From the NCBI GenBank assembly GCA_030833605.1, contig JAURGV010000006.1, forward strand, positions 1 to 21,747: a DNA stretch of 21,747 nt, read 5' to 3'. A program made the translations under genes and the position numbers. This document shows, one piece after another, positions 1 through 8,592 of the stretch. The DNA is from Rhodothermales bacterium. GTDB taxonomy: Bacteria; Bacteroidota; Rhodothermia; Rhodothermales; UBA10348. A model generated the notes under the pieces. That model did no database searches. It was not told the DNA's origin and was given only the letters and a program-made list of their open reading frames with translations. The stretch's first letter is position 1; each line of letters starts with the position of its first letter.

Positions 1-260
1 AGGCCCCCCAAAGCATTTTAGAAGACATTAAAAAGGGCATGAACCATCCAGAAAAGGCAATCTGGCAGGTGGACCGAAGACGTGCCATTCAAGAAGCTGC
101 CAAACGCATGGCCCCAGGCGATACGCTTGTGCTCGCCGGTAAAGGACATGAAACGGTCCAGGTAATTGGAACCCAAAACCATCATTTTGATGATCGCGAG
201 GAAGCCACGGCGGCCTTTTCGAGTGATTCAACGCACAACAGACTAGCGTCGAAAGCCTAA
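1..260 (+). CDS. murE: UDP-N-acetylmuramyl-tripeptide synthetase MurE, C-terminal fragment (5' end outside window)
   Basis: This is the C-terminal end of a Mur ligase; the reading frame is open from base 3 and stops with TAA at 258-260. MurE adds the third amino acid (usually meso-diaminopimelate or lysine) to UDP-MurNAc-L-Ala-D-Glu in the cytoplasm. What is visible is the end of the third Mur ligase domain: a segment reading QSILEDIKKGM, the WQVDRRRAI helix, and the conserved GDTLVLAGKGHE block followed by FDDREEA, which is diagnostic of MurE/MurF-type ligases. The position directly before mraY fits MurE (or a MurF, which often sits there). The GKGHETVQ plus FDDRE pattern favours MurE. The DNPR motif that reports the amino-acid specificity lies upstream and cannot be read. 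Confidence 0.88.
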   Translation, partial: APQSILEDIKKGMNHPEKAIWQVDRRRAIQEAAKRMAPGDTLVLAGKGHETVQVIGTQNHHFDDREEATAAFSSDSTHNRLASKA

Positions 261-269
261 TACGAACAC

Positions 270-1427
270 ATGCTCTATTACCTCATCGACTTTTTAGAAA
301 AAACGTTTCAACCGCCTGGATTTCAGGCTGTTCAGTACATCACGGTGCGAGCAGCCTTGGCCGCCATCACGGCCCTGTTTATCTCGCTGATTATCGGTCG
401 CCGAATCATCCAGTGGTTACGCCATAAGCAATTGGGCGAGCAAGTTCGGGAAGGTGAAAGTGCAGGAGCGGTAGATCATTCGCACAAACAGGGAACGCCG
501 AGTATGGGAGGACTCATTATCCTCATTTCGGTTTTGGTGTCCACTTTTTTGTGGGGAGCGATCGCTGAGGTTTATGTGTGGCTCATCATGCTGGCTACGG
601 CCTGGATGGGAGCCTTTGGATTTGCCGACGACTACATCAAAGTGGTAAAACGTGATAAATCGGGTTTGCCGGCCCGCATTAAGCTGATTGGACAAATCAC
701 ACTTGGCATTTTGGTCGGGTCCATTCTGTACTTCCATCCTCAGTTTAGTGATATCCGAACGCTTACCTATTTACCGTTCGTGGCCGACGAAACGTTTGAC
801 TACAATTTTCTTCAAGGGCTCATTGAAGGCGTCGATTTGGGATGGCTCATTTACATCCCGGTGGTCGTGTTTATTCTGACGGCCCTTTCGAATGCCGTCA
901 ACCTTACGGACGGACTCGATGGATTGGCTGCAGGTGTAACGGGAATTGTCGCGTTAGGGCTAACGGCACTCGCCTACATCGCGGGTAATGCCATTTTCTC
1001 CGAATTTCTAAACGAAATGTTATTACCTGGGGCTGGAGAACTAACCATTTTTGCGGCGTCCTTAGCCGCCTCGTGTTTTGGGTTTTTATGGTATAACGGA
1101 TATCCGGCGTCGGTTTTTATGGGAGATACGGGAGCCCTGTCGTTGGGCGCTGCGGTTGGAACGATGGCCCTTATGGTCAAAAAAGAACTGCTCTTACCGC
1201 TTTTATGTGCGGTGTTCTTTATGGAAACGATCTCGGTCATTATCCAGACGTCTTGGTTTAAATACACCCGCAAAAAAACGGGCGTTGGGCGCAGAGTGTT
1301 CAAAATGGCGCCCATTCACCACCATTTTGAAGCGAATGGCACGCATGAAGCGAAAATTGTCCTTCGATTCTGGCTCATTACTGCCGTGACCGTGATTGCA
1401 ACCTTACTCGTACTTCGCATTCGATGA
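270..1427 (+). CDS. mraY: Phospho-N-acetylmuramoyl-pentapeptide transferase MraY
   Basis: MraY transfers phospho-MurNAc-pentapeptide from UDP onto undecaprenyl phosphate, making lipid I at the inner face of the cytoplasmic membrane. The 385-residue product is within the usual range for the Bacteroidota-type protein, which is longer than the ~360 residues of E. coli MraY. Visible signatures are the DD pair at residues 120-121 (FADDYIKV), NLTDGLDG at 211-218 with D214 and D217, and the PIHHHFE motif with the three histidines at 350-352. Many hydrophobic helices give the expected ~10-TM topology. The ATG at 270 follows the murE stop by 9 nt, and the stop overlaps the murD start (ATGA), so translation is probably coupled along the operon. 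Confidence 0.97.
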   Translation: MLYYLIDFLEKTFQPPGFQAVQYITVRAALAAITALFISLIIGRRIIQWLRHKQLGEQVREGESAGAVDHSHKQGTPSMGGLIILISVLVSTFLWGAIAEVYVWLIMLATAWMGAFGFADDYIKVVKRDKSGLPARIKLIGQITLGILVGSILYFHPQFSDIRTLTYLPFVADETFDYNFLQGLIEGVDLGWLIYIPVVVFILTALSNAVNLTDGLDGLAAGVTGIVALGLTALAYIAGNAIFSEFLNEMLLPGAGELTIFAASLAASCFGFLWYNGYPASVFMGDTGALSLGAAVGTMALMVKKELLLPLLCAVFFMETISVIIQTSWFKYTRKKTGVGRRVFKMAPIHHHFEANGTHEAKIVLRFWLITAVTVIATLLVLRIR

Positions 1428-2794
1428 ATCGGCGTAACGCGACATATGTAGGTGGAAAAACGGTCTCCGTTCTGGGGGCCGCAAGGAGTGGATTGGCTTC
1501 GGCTCGACTGCTCGTGGATCATGGCGCCAACGTTTTCGTGTCTGAATACGGTGCGATGTTGCCAAGCGCTAAGGAAACGTTGATCCAACTCGGTGTTGCC
1601 TTTGAAGATGGTGGACATACGCCTAGAACCTTGGACTGTGACTTTATGGTAATCAGTCCGGGCGTACCTAGCACGGTGCCGATCGTAGTCCAAACGCAGA
1701 AAGCCGGCATACCCGTGTTTTCTGAAATAGAAATTTCGAGCTGGTTTTGCGAAGCCCCCATGGTTGCCATTACGGGTTCCAATGGAAAAACGACCACTAC
1801 GGAGCTAATTGGGCACTTGTTTAGAACCAATGGATCCCGAACCTGGGTGTGCGGAAACGTCGGAACGCCGTTCGCGGATGTGTGCGACAAAACGTCGCCG
1901 ACAGACATTGTAGTGATTGAGGTTTCGAGTTTTCAATTGGATCACATCGACCAGTTCAAACCGAAGGTGTCCTTACTGCTCAACGTTACGCCCGATCACT
2001 TAGATCGATACGACTATCAATTTGAAAAATACGCAGCCAGCAAGCTGCGCATCGTCCAGAATCAAGACGCGTCCGATATGGTCGTGTTCAATGCGGATGA
2101 TCAGGAATTAAGGAAAGAGTTTGGGTCAAAACGAGGTAATGGACCTCTTCAATACGCCATTTCAATAGAAAAAGAAGTGCAACAAGGCGGTTTTTTACTT
2201 GAAAACCAACTGGTATTGCGCAAAAACAATCAAAACGAGACGCTTATGTATGTGGATGAACTGGCCCTTCGTGGACGTCACAACGTGTTCAACTCATTGG
2301 CTGCGGCCGTGGCTGCACGGGTGATGGAGGTCAGGAGTGACGTGGTGAGAGAGAGCCTTAAAACCTTTTCCGGTGTGCCACACCGGTTGGAGGCCATACG
2401 GGAAGTGGATGGTGTCCGCTATGTAAATGATTCAAAAGCCACCAACGTAAACGCTGTTTGGTTCGCTCTAGAGAGTTTTACCGAGCCGGTTGTGTTGATC
2501 GCAGGCGGGCGGGACAAAGGAAACGACTACTCCTCGCTTCGACCGCTCTTGTCCGGAAGAGTTCGCGCTCTGATTTCCATTGGCGAGGCGGCTGAACGCA
2601 TCAATGCGGAGCTCGGATCGTGTGTTTCCGACAGTGTGATCGCCGAAAGCTTAGCAGACGCTGTAAAATTGGCTCATTTACTGGCCAAACCGGGCGATGT
2701 GGTGCTGTTAAGCCCAGCCTGTTCGTCGTTCGACATGTTTAACAATTACGAAGACCGTGGCGACCAGTTCAAGCAATTGGTTTCCAACATTTAG
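1424..2794 (+). CDS. murD: UDP-N-acetylmuramoyl-L-alanine--D-glutamate ligase MurD
   Basis: MurD is the cytoplasmic ATP-dependent ligase that adds D-glutamate to UDP-MurNAc-L-alanine. The 456-residue product has the three Mur ligase domains: an N-terminal Rossmann-like UDP-binding part (SVLGAARSGLASA near residues 15-27), the central ATPase with P-loop GSNGKTTTT at 118-126, and a C-terminal domain with HRLEAIREVDGVRYVNDSKATN and the LSPACSSFDMF block typical of MurD. The TPDHLDRY segment is the conserved metal and substrate region of the central domain. The start ATG overlaps the mraY stop by 4 nt. It sits in the canonical mraY-murD-ftsW order. Confidence 0.97.
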   Translation: MNRRNATYVGGKTVSVLGAARSGLASARLLVDHGANVFVSEYGAMLPSAKETLIQLGVAFEDGGHTPRTLDCDFMVISPGVPSTVPIVVQTQKAGIPVFSEIEISSWFCEAPMVAITGSNGKTTTTELIGHLFRTNGSRTWVCGNVGTPFADVCDKTSPTDIVVIEVSSFQLDHIDQFKPKVSLLLNVTPDHLDRYDYQFEKYAASKLRIVQNQDASDMVVFNADDQELRKEFGSKRGNGPLQYAISIEKEVQQGGFLLENQLVLRKNNQNETLMYVDELALRGRHNVFNSLAAAVAARVMEVRSDVVRESLKTFSGVPHRLEAIREVDGVRYVNDSKATNVNAVWFALESFTEPVVLIAGGRDKGNDYSSLRPLLSGRVRALISIGEAAERINAELGSCVSDSVIAESLADAVKLAHLLAKPGDVVLLSPACSSFDMFNNYEDRGDQFKQLVSNI

Positions 2795-2806
2795 CCGAAA
2801 CTGCTC

Positions 2807-3946
2807 ATGCAGATTCTAACATTAAAAGGAAAGGGTTCTGGACCAGTGGACAAGTTTGTCCTCTGGAGCGTCCTGCTGCTGAGCGCCGTGGGGATTGTTG
2901 CCGTGTATAGCGCGATTGCGTATTTCGCTGCGACCGCCTCCGATGGGAATACCGAGCGATTCTTGTTTAAACACTCCATGCGTGTGGCGATTGCGATCAC
3001 AGTAATGGGCGTTTTTTCCATTATCAATTACCATGTTTTGGCCAAGCTCAGCAAGGTGTTGCTGATTATTTCGATCTCTTTGCTGGTGGCGACCCAGCTG
3101 GTCGGTGTGGTTTCAGGGGGTGCGGCGCGTTGGTTGGCTGTTGGAGGACTTCAACTTCAGCCTTCCGATATGGCGAGGGTCAGTTTGTTGCTCTACATAT
3201 CGGTGCTTTTGGCGCAAAAACAGGTCTATATCAAGTCCTTTTCGAAAGCCTTTTTGCCCATCATTTTCTGGATCGGCATTACCATTATGGCTATTGGTAT
3301 TTCTGATTTGTCGACGAGCTTGGTGGTTCTGACGGCCGTTATGGTGATGTGTTTTACCGCCCGTATTAGTGTGGGGCACATCACTTTAGTAGGAATTTCG
3401 GGAATCGTGTTGGCCTACGCGATGTTGTTGTCATCTCCTCAGCGGGCTGCTCGCGTCGAGTCGTTTGTGGGAATGAAGCTGTTTCCAAATACCAGTGCAG
3501 AGCAGGTGTTTGATAAAAAAGACGAGGGCTATCAGGCGGAGCAGGCGCTTCTCGCCATTGCAAACGGGGGCCTAACCGGACTTGGCCCAGGAAAAAGTGC
3601 CCAAAGAGACTTTCTTCCGGCCCCCTATAACGACTTCATTTTTGCCATTATCGCCGAGGAGTACGGTGTAGCAGGGGCACTCGGACTACTGTTTCTGTAC
3701 GTTCTGATTTTGTTCAGGGGTCTGTTGCGCATTGCGAAGAACGCGCCCGACCCACTCGGCCTTTTCCTGAGTGTGGGCATAGTGATCATGTTGACCTTGT
3801 ACGGATTTGTACATGCAGGGGTCTCTTCCAACTTGTTGCCCGTAACCGGTTTGCCCCTTCCTTTTGTGTCGTACGGAGGGACTTCAATGATCGCAAACGG
3901 AGCGATGGTGGGCATTTTATTGAATATATCGAGGCACGTTGAGTAA
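2807..3946 (+). CDS. ftsW: Septal peptidoglycan glycosyltransferase FtsW (SEDS family)
   Basis: FtsW is the SEDS-family glycan polymerase of the divisome, working in the inner membrane with a class B penicillin-binding protein to polymerise lipid II at the septum. The 379-residue product is highly hydrophobic with about ten TM helices. It carries the SEDS signature GLPLPFVSYGGTS starting at residue 348, and the PYNDFIFAIIAEEYG loop, in which D276 aligns with the catalytic aspartate known from E. coli FtsW. Position between murD and murG separates it from its paralogue RodA. The ATG at 2807 lies 12 nt after the murD stop; the stop overlaps the TTG start of murG. Confidence 0.95.
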   Translation: MQILTLKGKGSGPVDKFVLWSVLLLSAVGIVAVYSAIAYFAATASDGNTERFLFKHSMRVAIAITVMGVFSIINYHVLAKLSKVLLIISISLLVATQLVGVVSGGAARWLAVGGLQLQPSDMARVSLLLYISVLLAQKQVYIKSFSKAFLPIIFWIGITIMAIGISDLSTSLVVLTAVMVMCFTARISVGHITLVGISGIVLAYAMLLSSPQRAARVESFVGMKLFPNTSAEQVFDKKDEGYQAEQALLAIANGGLTGLGPGKSAQRDFLPAPYNDFIFAIIAEEYGVAGALGLLFLYVLILFRGLLRIAKNAPDPLGLFLSVGIVIMLTLYGFVHAGVSSNLLPVTGLPLPFVSYGGTSMIANGAMVGILLNISRHVE

Positions 3947-5069
3947 CACTTCGCTCATATCGACCAAGCGGTTTCCTCGTATTCTAATGACGGGGGGCGG
4001 AACGGGTGGCCATGCCTATCCGGCCATTGCGATTGCAGATGCGATTCGTCAATTGAACCCCAATGCGGTACTTCAATTTGCCGGTTCGCCCGATAAAATT
4101 GAATTTAGAATTGTGCCCGAGGCGGGATACCCGATTCATCCGATTACCGTTCAGGGATTAGAGCGAAAGCTGACGGCAAAGAATCTGGCAATGCCGCTAA
4201 AAGTAGCCCAAGGGCTGAGAGAATCAACGGCCCTGATTCGGGAGTTTGATGCCGATGTGGTGGTCGGTACTGGTGGGTTTGTAGCCCTTCCGGTATTGCT
4301 TGCGGCAAGATATTTGGTTCGCCCCGTAGTGATTCAAGAGCAGAATGCCTTTATGGGGCTCACCAATCGAGTCGCGAGTCTTTTTGCAGATAGCATTCAT
4401 CTCGCCTTTGAGGAAGCAAAACCTAAAGGGAAACGCGCTACCATCCACATGAGTGGTAATCCGGTTCGATCGGAATTGGCAAACGCGGATAAAGCCGCGG
4501 GCTTAGCACATTTTAACTTGGCCCAAACCAACAAAGTACTTTTGATTTTTGGTGGTTCGGGAGGAAGTTTGGCACTGAACGAAGCGGTTTCAAAAGAAAT
4601 TGGACGGTTGTTGAATGAGGAAGGGTTGGGCATTATTTGGCAGACGGGAGATCGGTACTTCGAACGGTACAACGCTGTGGTCCAGAAACACCCTCGCCTG
4701 AATTTGCTCAAATACATCGACCGTATGGATTTGGCACTGGCCTGCGCTGATTTGGCTGTATGTCGTTCCGGTGCATCGACTTGTGCAGAATTAATGTTGA
4801 CCGGTACGCCGTCGATTATGGTGCCTTCGCCCAATGTGGCCGAGGATCATCAGACTAAAAATGCAGAGAGCATTGCAAAAAATGGTGCTTGCGAGGTATT
4901 GAAAGAGTCCCAGTTGTCGAGCGAATTGTTCAGTCGGACTCAGTCGATGCTGGGAGATCCTTCGCGCTTGGCGACAATGCATTCTAAGGCGTTGACGCTC
5001 GCACGGCCCAAAGCGGCCAAAATGATTGCTCAAGATGTACTCAATATTGCGGAGTACAACCAACGATGA
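3939..5069 (+). CDS. murG: UDP-GlcNAc:lipid I N-acetylglucosaminyltransferase MurG
   Basis: MurG adds GlcNAc from UDP-GlcNAc to lipid I to give lipid II, at the cytoplasmic face of the inner membrane. The 376-residue GT-B enzyme shows the N-terminal glycine loop GGGTGGH at residues 19-25, the second loop FGGSGGSLALN near 203-213, and the donor-binding block RSGASTCAE (G278-E284) followed by PNVAEDHQTKNAE. No ATG precedes the glycine loop in a suitable place, so the TTG at 3939 is taken as the start. It overlaps the last 8 nt of ftsW, which suggests translational coupling. The end overlaps murC by 4 nt (ATGA). Confidence 0.95.
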   Translation: MSNTSLISTKRFPRILMTGGGTGGHAYPAIAIADAIRQLNPNAVLQFAGSPDKIEFRIVPEAGYPIHPITVQGLERKLTAKNLAMPLKVAQGLRESTALIREFDADVVVGTGGFVALPVLLAARYLVRPVVIQEQNAFMGLTNRVASLFADSIHLAFEEAKPKGKRATIHMSGNPVRSELANADKAAGLAHFNLAQTNKVLLIFGGSGGSLALNEAVSKEIGRLLNEEGLGIIWQTGDRYFERYNAVVQKHPRLNLLKYIDRMDLALACADLAVCRSGASTCAELMLTGTPSIMVPSPNVAEDHQTKNAESIAKNGACEVLKESQLSSELFSRTQSMLGDPSRLATMHSKALTLARPKAAKMIAQDVLNIAEYNQR

Positions 5070-6487
5070 ACACGACCCAGACAACACGTCGGCAACCGAC
5101 TTTCGGAAAAATAAATCGGGTCCACATGGTGGGCATTGGCGGGATTGGGATGAGCTCAATCGCCGAAGTACTGCTTCTTAGAGGGTATACCATCACGGGT
5201 TCGGACATGGCGCAGTCCGATGTAACGAAACACCTTGAAGAGATTGGCGCTACCATTTATGTCGGTCACGAAGGTTCACAGGCCGCGGGTGCGCATGTCG
5301 TGGTGTATTCCTCGGCAGTCAATGTGGATCACAATCCCGAGACGCAATACGCTATTGAGCACCACATCCCGGTAATCCGACGGTCAGAGATGTTGGGCGA
5401 GTTGATGCGGATGAAGTTTGGCGTTGGCATTGCCGGAACCCATGGCAAAACAACGACCACGACCATGGCCGGTCATGTGATAAGCGCAGGCGATTTTGAC
5501 CCGACCATTATTGTGGGTGGAAAAGTCTCCGCATTTGGTTCTAATGCGGTTTCTGGTGCTGGCGATATCATCCTCATTGAAGCGGACGAATACGATCGAA
5601 CGTTTCTACGGTTAACCCCCAGTTTGGCCGTTATAACGAATATCGATGCCGACCATCTGGACTGTTATCGCGATCTAGACGACATCACCGACGCATTTGT
5701 GCAATACGCCTCAAGTGTGCCCTTTTTCGGGGCTGCGATCGTGTGCCTAGACAATGACAATGTGCGCTCGATACTGGATCGGATTGATCGACGAGTAATT
5801 ACGTACGGCACGGTGGAAGGAGCTCAGGTTCGTGCGGTTCGCATCGCGCAACAAGGGCAAACCATGTTCTTCGATGTGGAACAGGAAGGTGTCTTGTTAG
5901 GCCGAATCGAATTGGCGGTGCCCGGGACCCACAACGTATTGAATGCCCTGGCGGCCATCGCAGTAGGATTGGAACTGGACATGACGTTTGAGGTCATTTC
6001 ATCCGGAATATCCTCTTTCAAAGGCGTTCAACGACGCATGGAGACCATAGCGGATGCTAACGGAATTTTGGTGGTCGATGATTACGCCCATCATCCTACG
6101 GAAGTGATGGCTACGCTGCAAGGCGCAGCTGGAGCCTGGCCAGACCGACGCATTATCGCGGTTTTCCAACCCCATTTGTATTCCCGAACCATTGATCTGT
6201 GTTCGGAATTTGGCGGAGCCTTCTTTGACGCGGATGTGGTGGTGATCATGGATGTCTATGGCGCTCGTGAACAGCCGCTTCCGGGTGTTTCAGGCGCTCT
6301 CATCGCAAGAGAAGCCGAGGCATTGGGTCATCCTCAGGTAAAATATGTCCCTGAAAAGGCGGATTTGGTGGATCATGTGGTGAGGATGAGTCATCCGGGA
6401 GATGTGATTATCACCATGGGAGCCGGGGACATTTGGCGACTAAACCGGCAGATTGCTGCCCAAATTCAGGAGGAAGTGTATGGCTAA
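5066..6487 (+). CDS. murC: UDP-N-acetylmuramate--L-alanine ligase MurC
   Basis: MurC starts the peptide stem by joining L-alanine to UDP-MurNAc in the cytoplasm, using ATP. The 473-residue product begins with the MurC-specific Rossmann loop HMVGIGGIGMSSIAEVL (residues 20-36) and YSSAV. Next come the ATPase P-loop GTHGKTTTTT at 124-133, the EADEYDRTF segment, ITNIDADHLDCY, and the C-terminal VVDDYAHHPTEV motif, all of which identify MurC rather than another Mur ligase. The start overlaps the murG stop by 4 nt and the end overlaps ftsQ by 8 nt. No murB or ddl follows, so the cluster goes directly to the division genes. Confidence 0.97.
   Translation: MNTTQTTRRQPTFGKINRVHMVGIGGIGMSSIAEVLLLRGYTITGSDMAQSDVTKHLEEIGATIYVGHEGSQAAGAHVVVYSSAVNVDHNPETQYAIEHHIPVIRRSEMLGELMRMKFGVGIAGTHGKTTTTTMAGHVISAGDFDPTIIVGGKVSAFGSNAVSGAGDIILIEADEYDRTFLRLTPSLAVITNIDADHLDCYRDLDDITDAFVQYASSVPFFGAAIVCLDNDNVRSILDRIDRRVITYGTVEGAQVRAVRIAQQGQTMFFDVEQEGVLLGRIELAVPGTHNVLNALAAIAVGLELDMTFEVISSGISSFKGVQRRMETIADANGILVVDDYAHHPTEVMATLQGAAGAWPDRRIIAVFQPHLYSRTIDLCSEFGGAFFDADVVVIMDVYGAREQPLPGVSGALIAREAEALGHPQVKYVPEKADLVDHVVRMSHPGDVIITMGAGDIWRLNRQIAAQIQEEVYG
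6468..6473 (+). promoter_or_regulatory. Shine-Dalgarno AGGAGG of ftsQ
   Basis: A perfect AGGAGG lies 6 nt before the ATG at 6480, inside the last codons of murC. It decides the ftsQ start against an in-frame upstream candidate at 6453, and is notable because most other genes here have weak or no Shine-Dalgarno sites. Confidence 0.75.
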
Positions 6488-7250
6488 GAAAGCTTCCATC
6501 TGGAAAAAAGTGTTTGGCATTTTCTTTCTGGCTGCGATTTGTACCGCCGGATACTCAGGCTGGAAATGGTTGAGCGCGGTTAAAGTGGTCGGCATTCAAA
6601 TGCAAGGACTCGTTAATTCTACAGAAAGCGAAATCCGGGAAATCATTCGGGTTGATACGGGAATGGTGCTTTTCGAGTTGGACGATGACATTCTAGAAGA
6701 CAGAATTCGCCGCCATCCGTGGATTATGGATGCTTTTGTATCGCGGCTGCCAACCGGCATGCTGGATATCAGGGTTATTGAACGGCGTCCGGTGGCACAG
6801 GTGATGACGTCAGATGGAGAGATTAGCAACTATGTAGATCGCAATGGATTTTGGATGCCGATGACCGAATCGGCATGGTATCCAGTGCCCATTGTATCCG
6901 GTGATTTGGAGTCCTTTAATCCTGTTATGCCGGTTAAAGATCGAGTGGTTCGAGAGATGCTTTTCGATCTACCTGAAATTGGTCCCCAAGCGGATGCGTT
7001 GGTATCAGAGCTTATGCGGACTGAAACCGGATTTGAAGTCAGAACCACCCCGGAAGGCCTGCATGAGTCCATACCGGTGCTGCTGGGCGATTCTAACTTT
7101 CGAAACAAGCTTCAGCTTTTGCAAGCGTTTTGGGAGCAAGAAGTCACCTTGCGCCAAGACCTTGAGTTTGCATCCATTGACCTCCGATTTAACAGCCAAG
7201 TCGTAACGAAACAGCAGCCTAGGCCGCTCGAATCGAACACTAGTAACTAG
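6480..7250 (+). CDS. ftsQ: Cell division protein FtsQ/DivIB
   Basis: FtsQ is a bitopic inner-membrane protein that bridges early and late divisome proteins in the periplasm. The 256-residue product has a short basic cytoplasmic end (MAKKASIWKK), one TM helix at about 11-28, and then a POTRA domain at about 34-105 that starts VKVVGIQMQGLVNSTESEI and includes the HPWIMDAFVSRLPTGMLDIRVIERRPVA block typical of FtsQ. The rest is the less conserved beta domain. Overall identity in this family is low, so the call rests on topology, the POTRA pattern and the place between murC and ftsA. The ATG at 6480 is chosen because of the AGGAGG in front of it. Confidence 0.92.
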   Translation: MAKKASIWKKVFGIFFLAAICTAGYSGWKWLSAVKVVGIQMQGLVNSTESEIREIIRVDTGMVLFELDDDILEDRIRRHPWIMDAFVSRLPTGMLDIRVIERRPVAQVMTSDGEISNYVDRNGFWMPMTESAWYPVPIVSGDLESFNPVMPVKDRVVREMLFDLPEIGPQADALVSELMRTETGFEVRTTPEGLHESIPVLLGDSNFRNKLQLLQAFWEQEVTLRQDLEFASIDLRFNSQVVTKQQPRPLESNTSN

Positions 7251-7258
7251 AGAATGAA

Positions 7259-8521
7259 ATGAGTAATCGTATTGTAGTCGGATTGGATATCGGAACCACG
7301 AAAGTGTGTGCCGTGGTGGGAAGCTCCGACGAGTTGGGGCGGGTTCACATTTTGGGCGTTGGCGTGGCTGAATCGGACGGCTTGAACCGTGGTGTGGTGG
7401 TGAACATCGACAAAACGGTTATGGCCGTAAAAGATGCCATTGAAGAAGCAGCGAGAATGGCGGGTGTATCGGTGCGCAATGTGATCGTAGGTATTGCAGG
7501 CGACCACGTCCAGAGTTTTCAGTCGCGCGGCGTCGTTACCATTTCAAACAAAGACGGAGAGATTTCAACGGCCGATGTGCAGCGACTGCTAGAGGACACG
7601 ACCCACGTCGCCATGCCTGCAGACCGTGAGATTCTACACGTCATCCCCCAAGAGTTTATTGTAGATGGGCAGGATGGCGTTGCCGACCCGGTCGGAATGA
7701 GCGGTGTTCGCCTGGAAGCCAACGTGCATATCATCACGGGACTGGTTTCTGCGGCTAAAAACATCTATCGATGCGTCGAAAAAGCGGGTTTTCAGGTTGC
7801 AGACATCGTTTTAGAACCATTAGGATCTTCCTTTGCGGTGTTGCATCCGGACGAAAAAGAAGTCGGTGTGGCGCTTATTGATATTGGTGGCGGGACCACA
7901 GACATCGCCGTATTTGAAGACAATACGATCCGTCACACGGCCGTCGTTGCCGTCGCGGGCAACAAAGTTACCGACGATATTCGGAAAGGTCTGGGCGTAA
8001 TGCGCGACCAGGCAGAAGCATTGAAGTGCGAATTTGGCCTCGCTATGGCTGAAATGGCACCGGAAGAAGAGATTGCGATACCAGGAGTAGGGGGTCGGAC
8101 GGAAAAAAGAGTGGGCAGAAGTACGCTAGCTCAGATTATTCAGCCCCGTTTGGAGGAAATACTCGAAATCGCATCCATTGAAATTAAGCGAAGCGGTTAC
8201 GCGCGGCACCTCAGTGCGGGCGCTGTATTGACCGGAGGCGGATCCTTGATACCAGGGACCATCGAACTCGCTGCAGAAATTTTGGGATTGGAGTCCAGGA
8301 TAGGTAGGCCCATGGGGCTTACCGCCGGGTTAGTCCAGGAAGTTACCGACCCCAAATTTGCAACCGCAGTCGGACTCGTGTTATACGGGTTGCGGCCGGA
8401 AATGATTGGAAACACACCGTTTAGGACAGATCATTTGGATTCATCGGACCCCACTGGAGGTGGGGATAACATGGTCGAAAAGATTAAAAAGTCCATGATG
8501 GGGTGGTTCAACGAACTATAA
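7259..8521 (+). CDS. ftsA: Cell division protein FtsA
   Basis: FtsA is an actin-like ATPase that tethers FtsZ filaments to the inner membrane. The 420-residue product shows the phosphate-1 motif VVGLDIGTTKVCAVVG at the N-terminus, the 1C subdomain in the next ~110 residues, and the phosphate-2 loop IDIGGGTTDIAVF with D208 and G210-T214. The adenosine motif region GAVLTGGGSLIPG follows. The last residues (MVEKIKKSMMGWFNEL) form the amphipathic helix that serves as membrane anchor in this family. The gene begins 8 nt after ftsQ and is followed by ftsZ, the standard order. Confidence 0.97.
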   Translation: MSNRIVVGLDIGTTKVCAVVGSSDELGRVHILGVGVAESDGLNRGVVVNIDKTVMAVKDAIEEAARMAGVSVRNVIVGIAGDHVQSFQSRGVVTISNKDGEISTADVQRLLEDTTHVAMPADREILHVIPQEFIVDGQDGVADPVGMSGVRLEANVHIITGLVSAAKNIYRCVEKAGFQVADIVLEPLGSSFAVLHPDEKEVGVALIDIGGGTTDIAVFEDNTIRHTAVVAVAGNKVTDDIRKGLGVMRDQAEALKCEFGLAMAEMAPEEEIAIPGVGGRTEKRVGRSTLAQIIQPRLEEILEIASIEIKRSGYARHLSAGAVLTGGGSLIPGTIELAAEILGLESRIGRPMGLTAGLVQEVTDPKFATAVGLVLYGLRPEMIGNTPFRTDHLDSSDPTGGGDNMVEKIKKSMMGWFNEL

Positions 8522-8582
8522 CCCACTACTGAACCGGAAGATTGCTCATCCGAAGGTTCAATTACAGCCAAAAAGAACGATC

Positions 8583-8588
8583 AGAGGA
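8583..8588 (+). promoter_or_regulatory. Shine-Dalgarno-like AGAGGA of ftsZ
   Basis: AGAGGA sits 4 nt before the ATG at 8593. It supports the internal Met over a longer frame opening with TTG at 8542, whose extra 17 residues are not FtsZ-like. Confidence 0.55.
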
Positions 8589-8592
8589 ACAC

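Noticed and set aside
6453..6479. Upstream start for ftsQ adding nine residues
   Set aside because: The AGGAGG at 6468-6473 is spaced for the ATG at 6480, and the extra residues would come from inside murC without any FtsQ likeness.
8542..8592. TTG start extending FtsZ by 17 residues
   Set aside because: The ATG at 8593 has AGAGGA in front and gives a normal FtsZ N-terminus.
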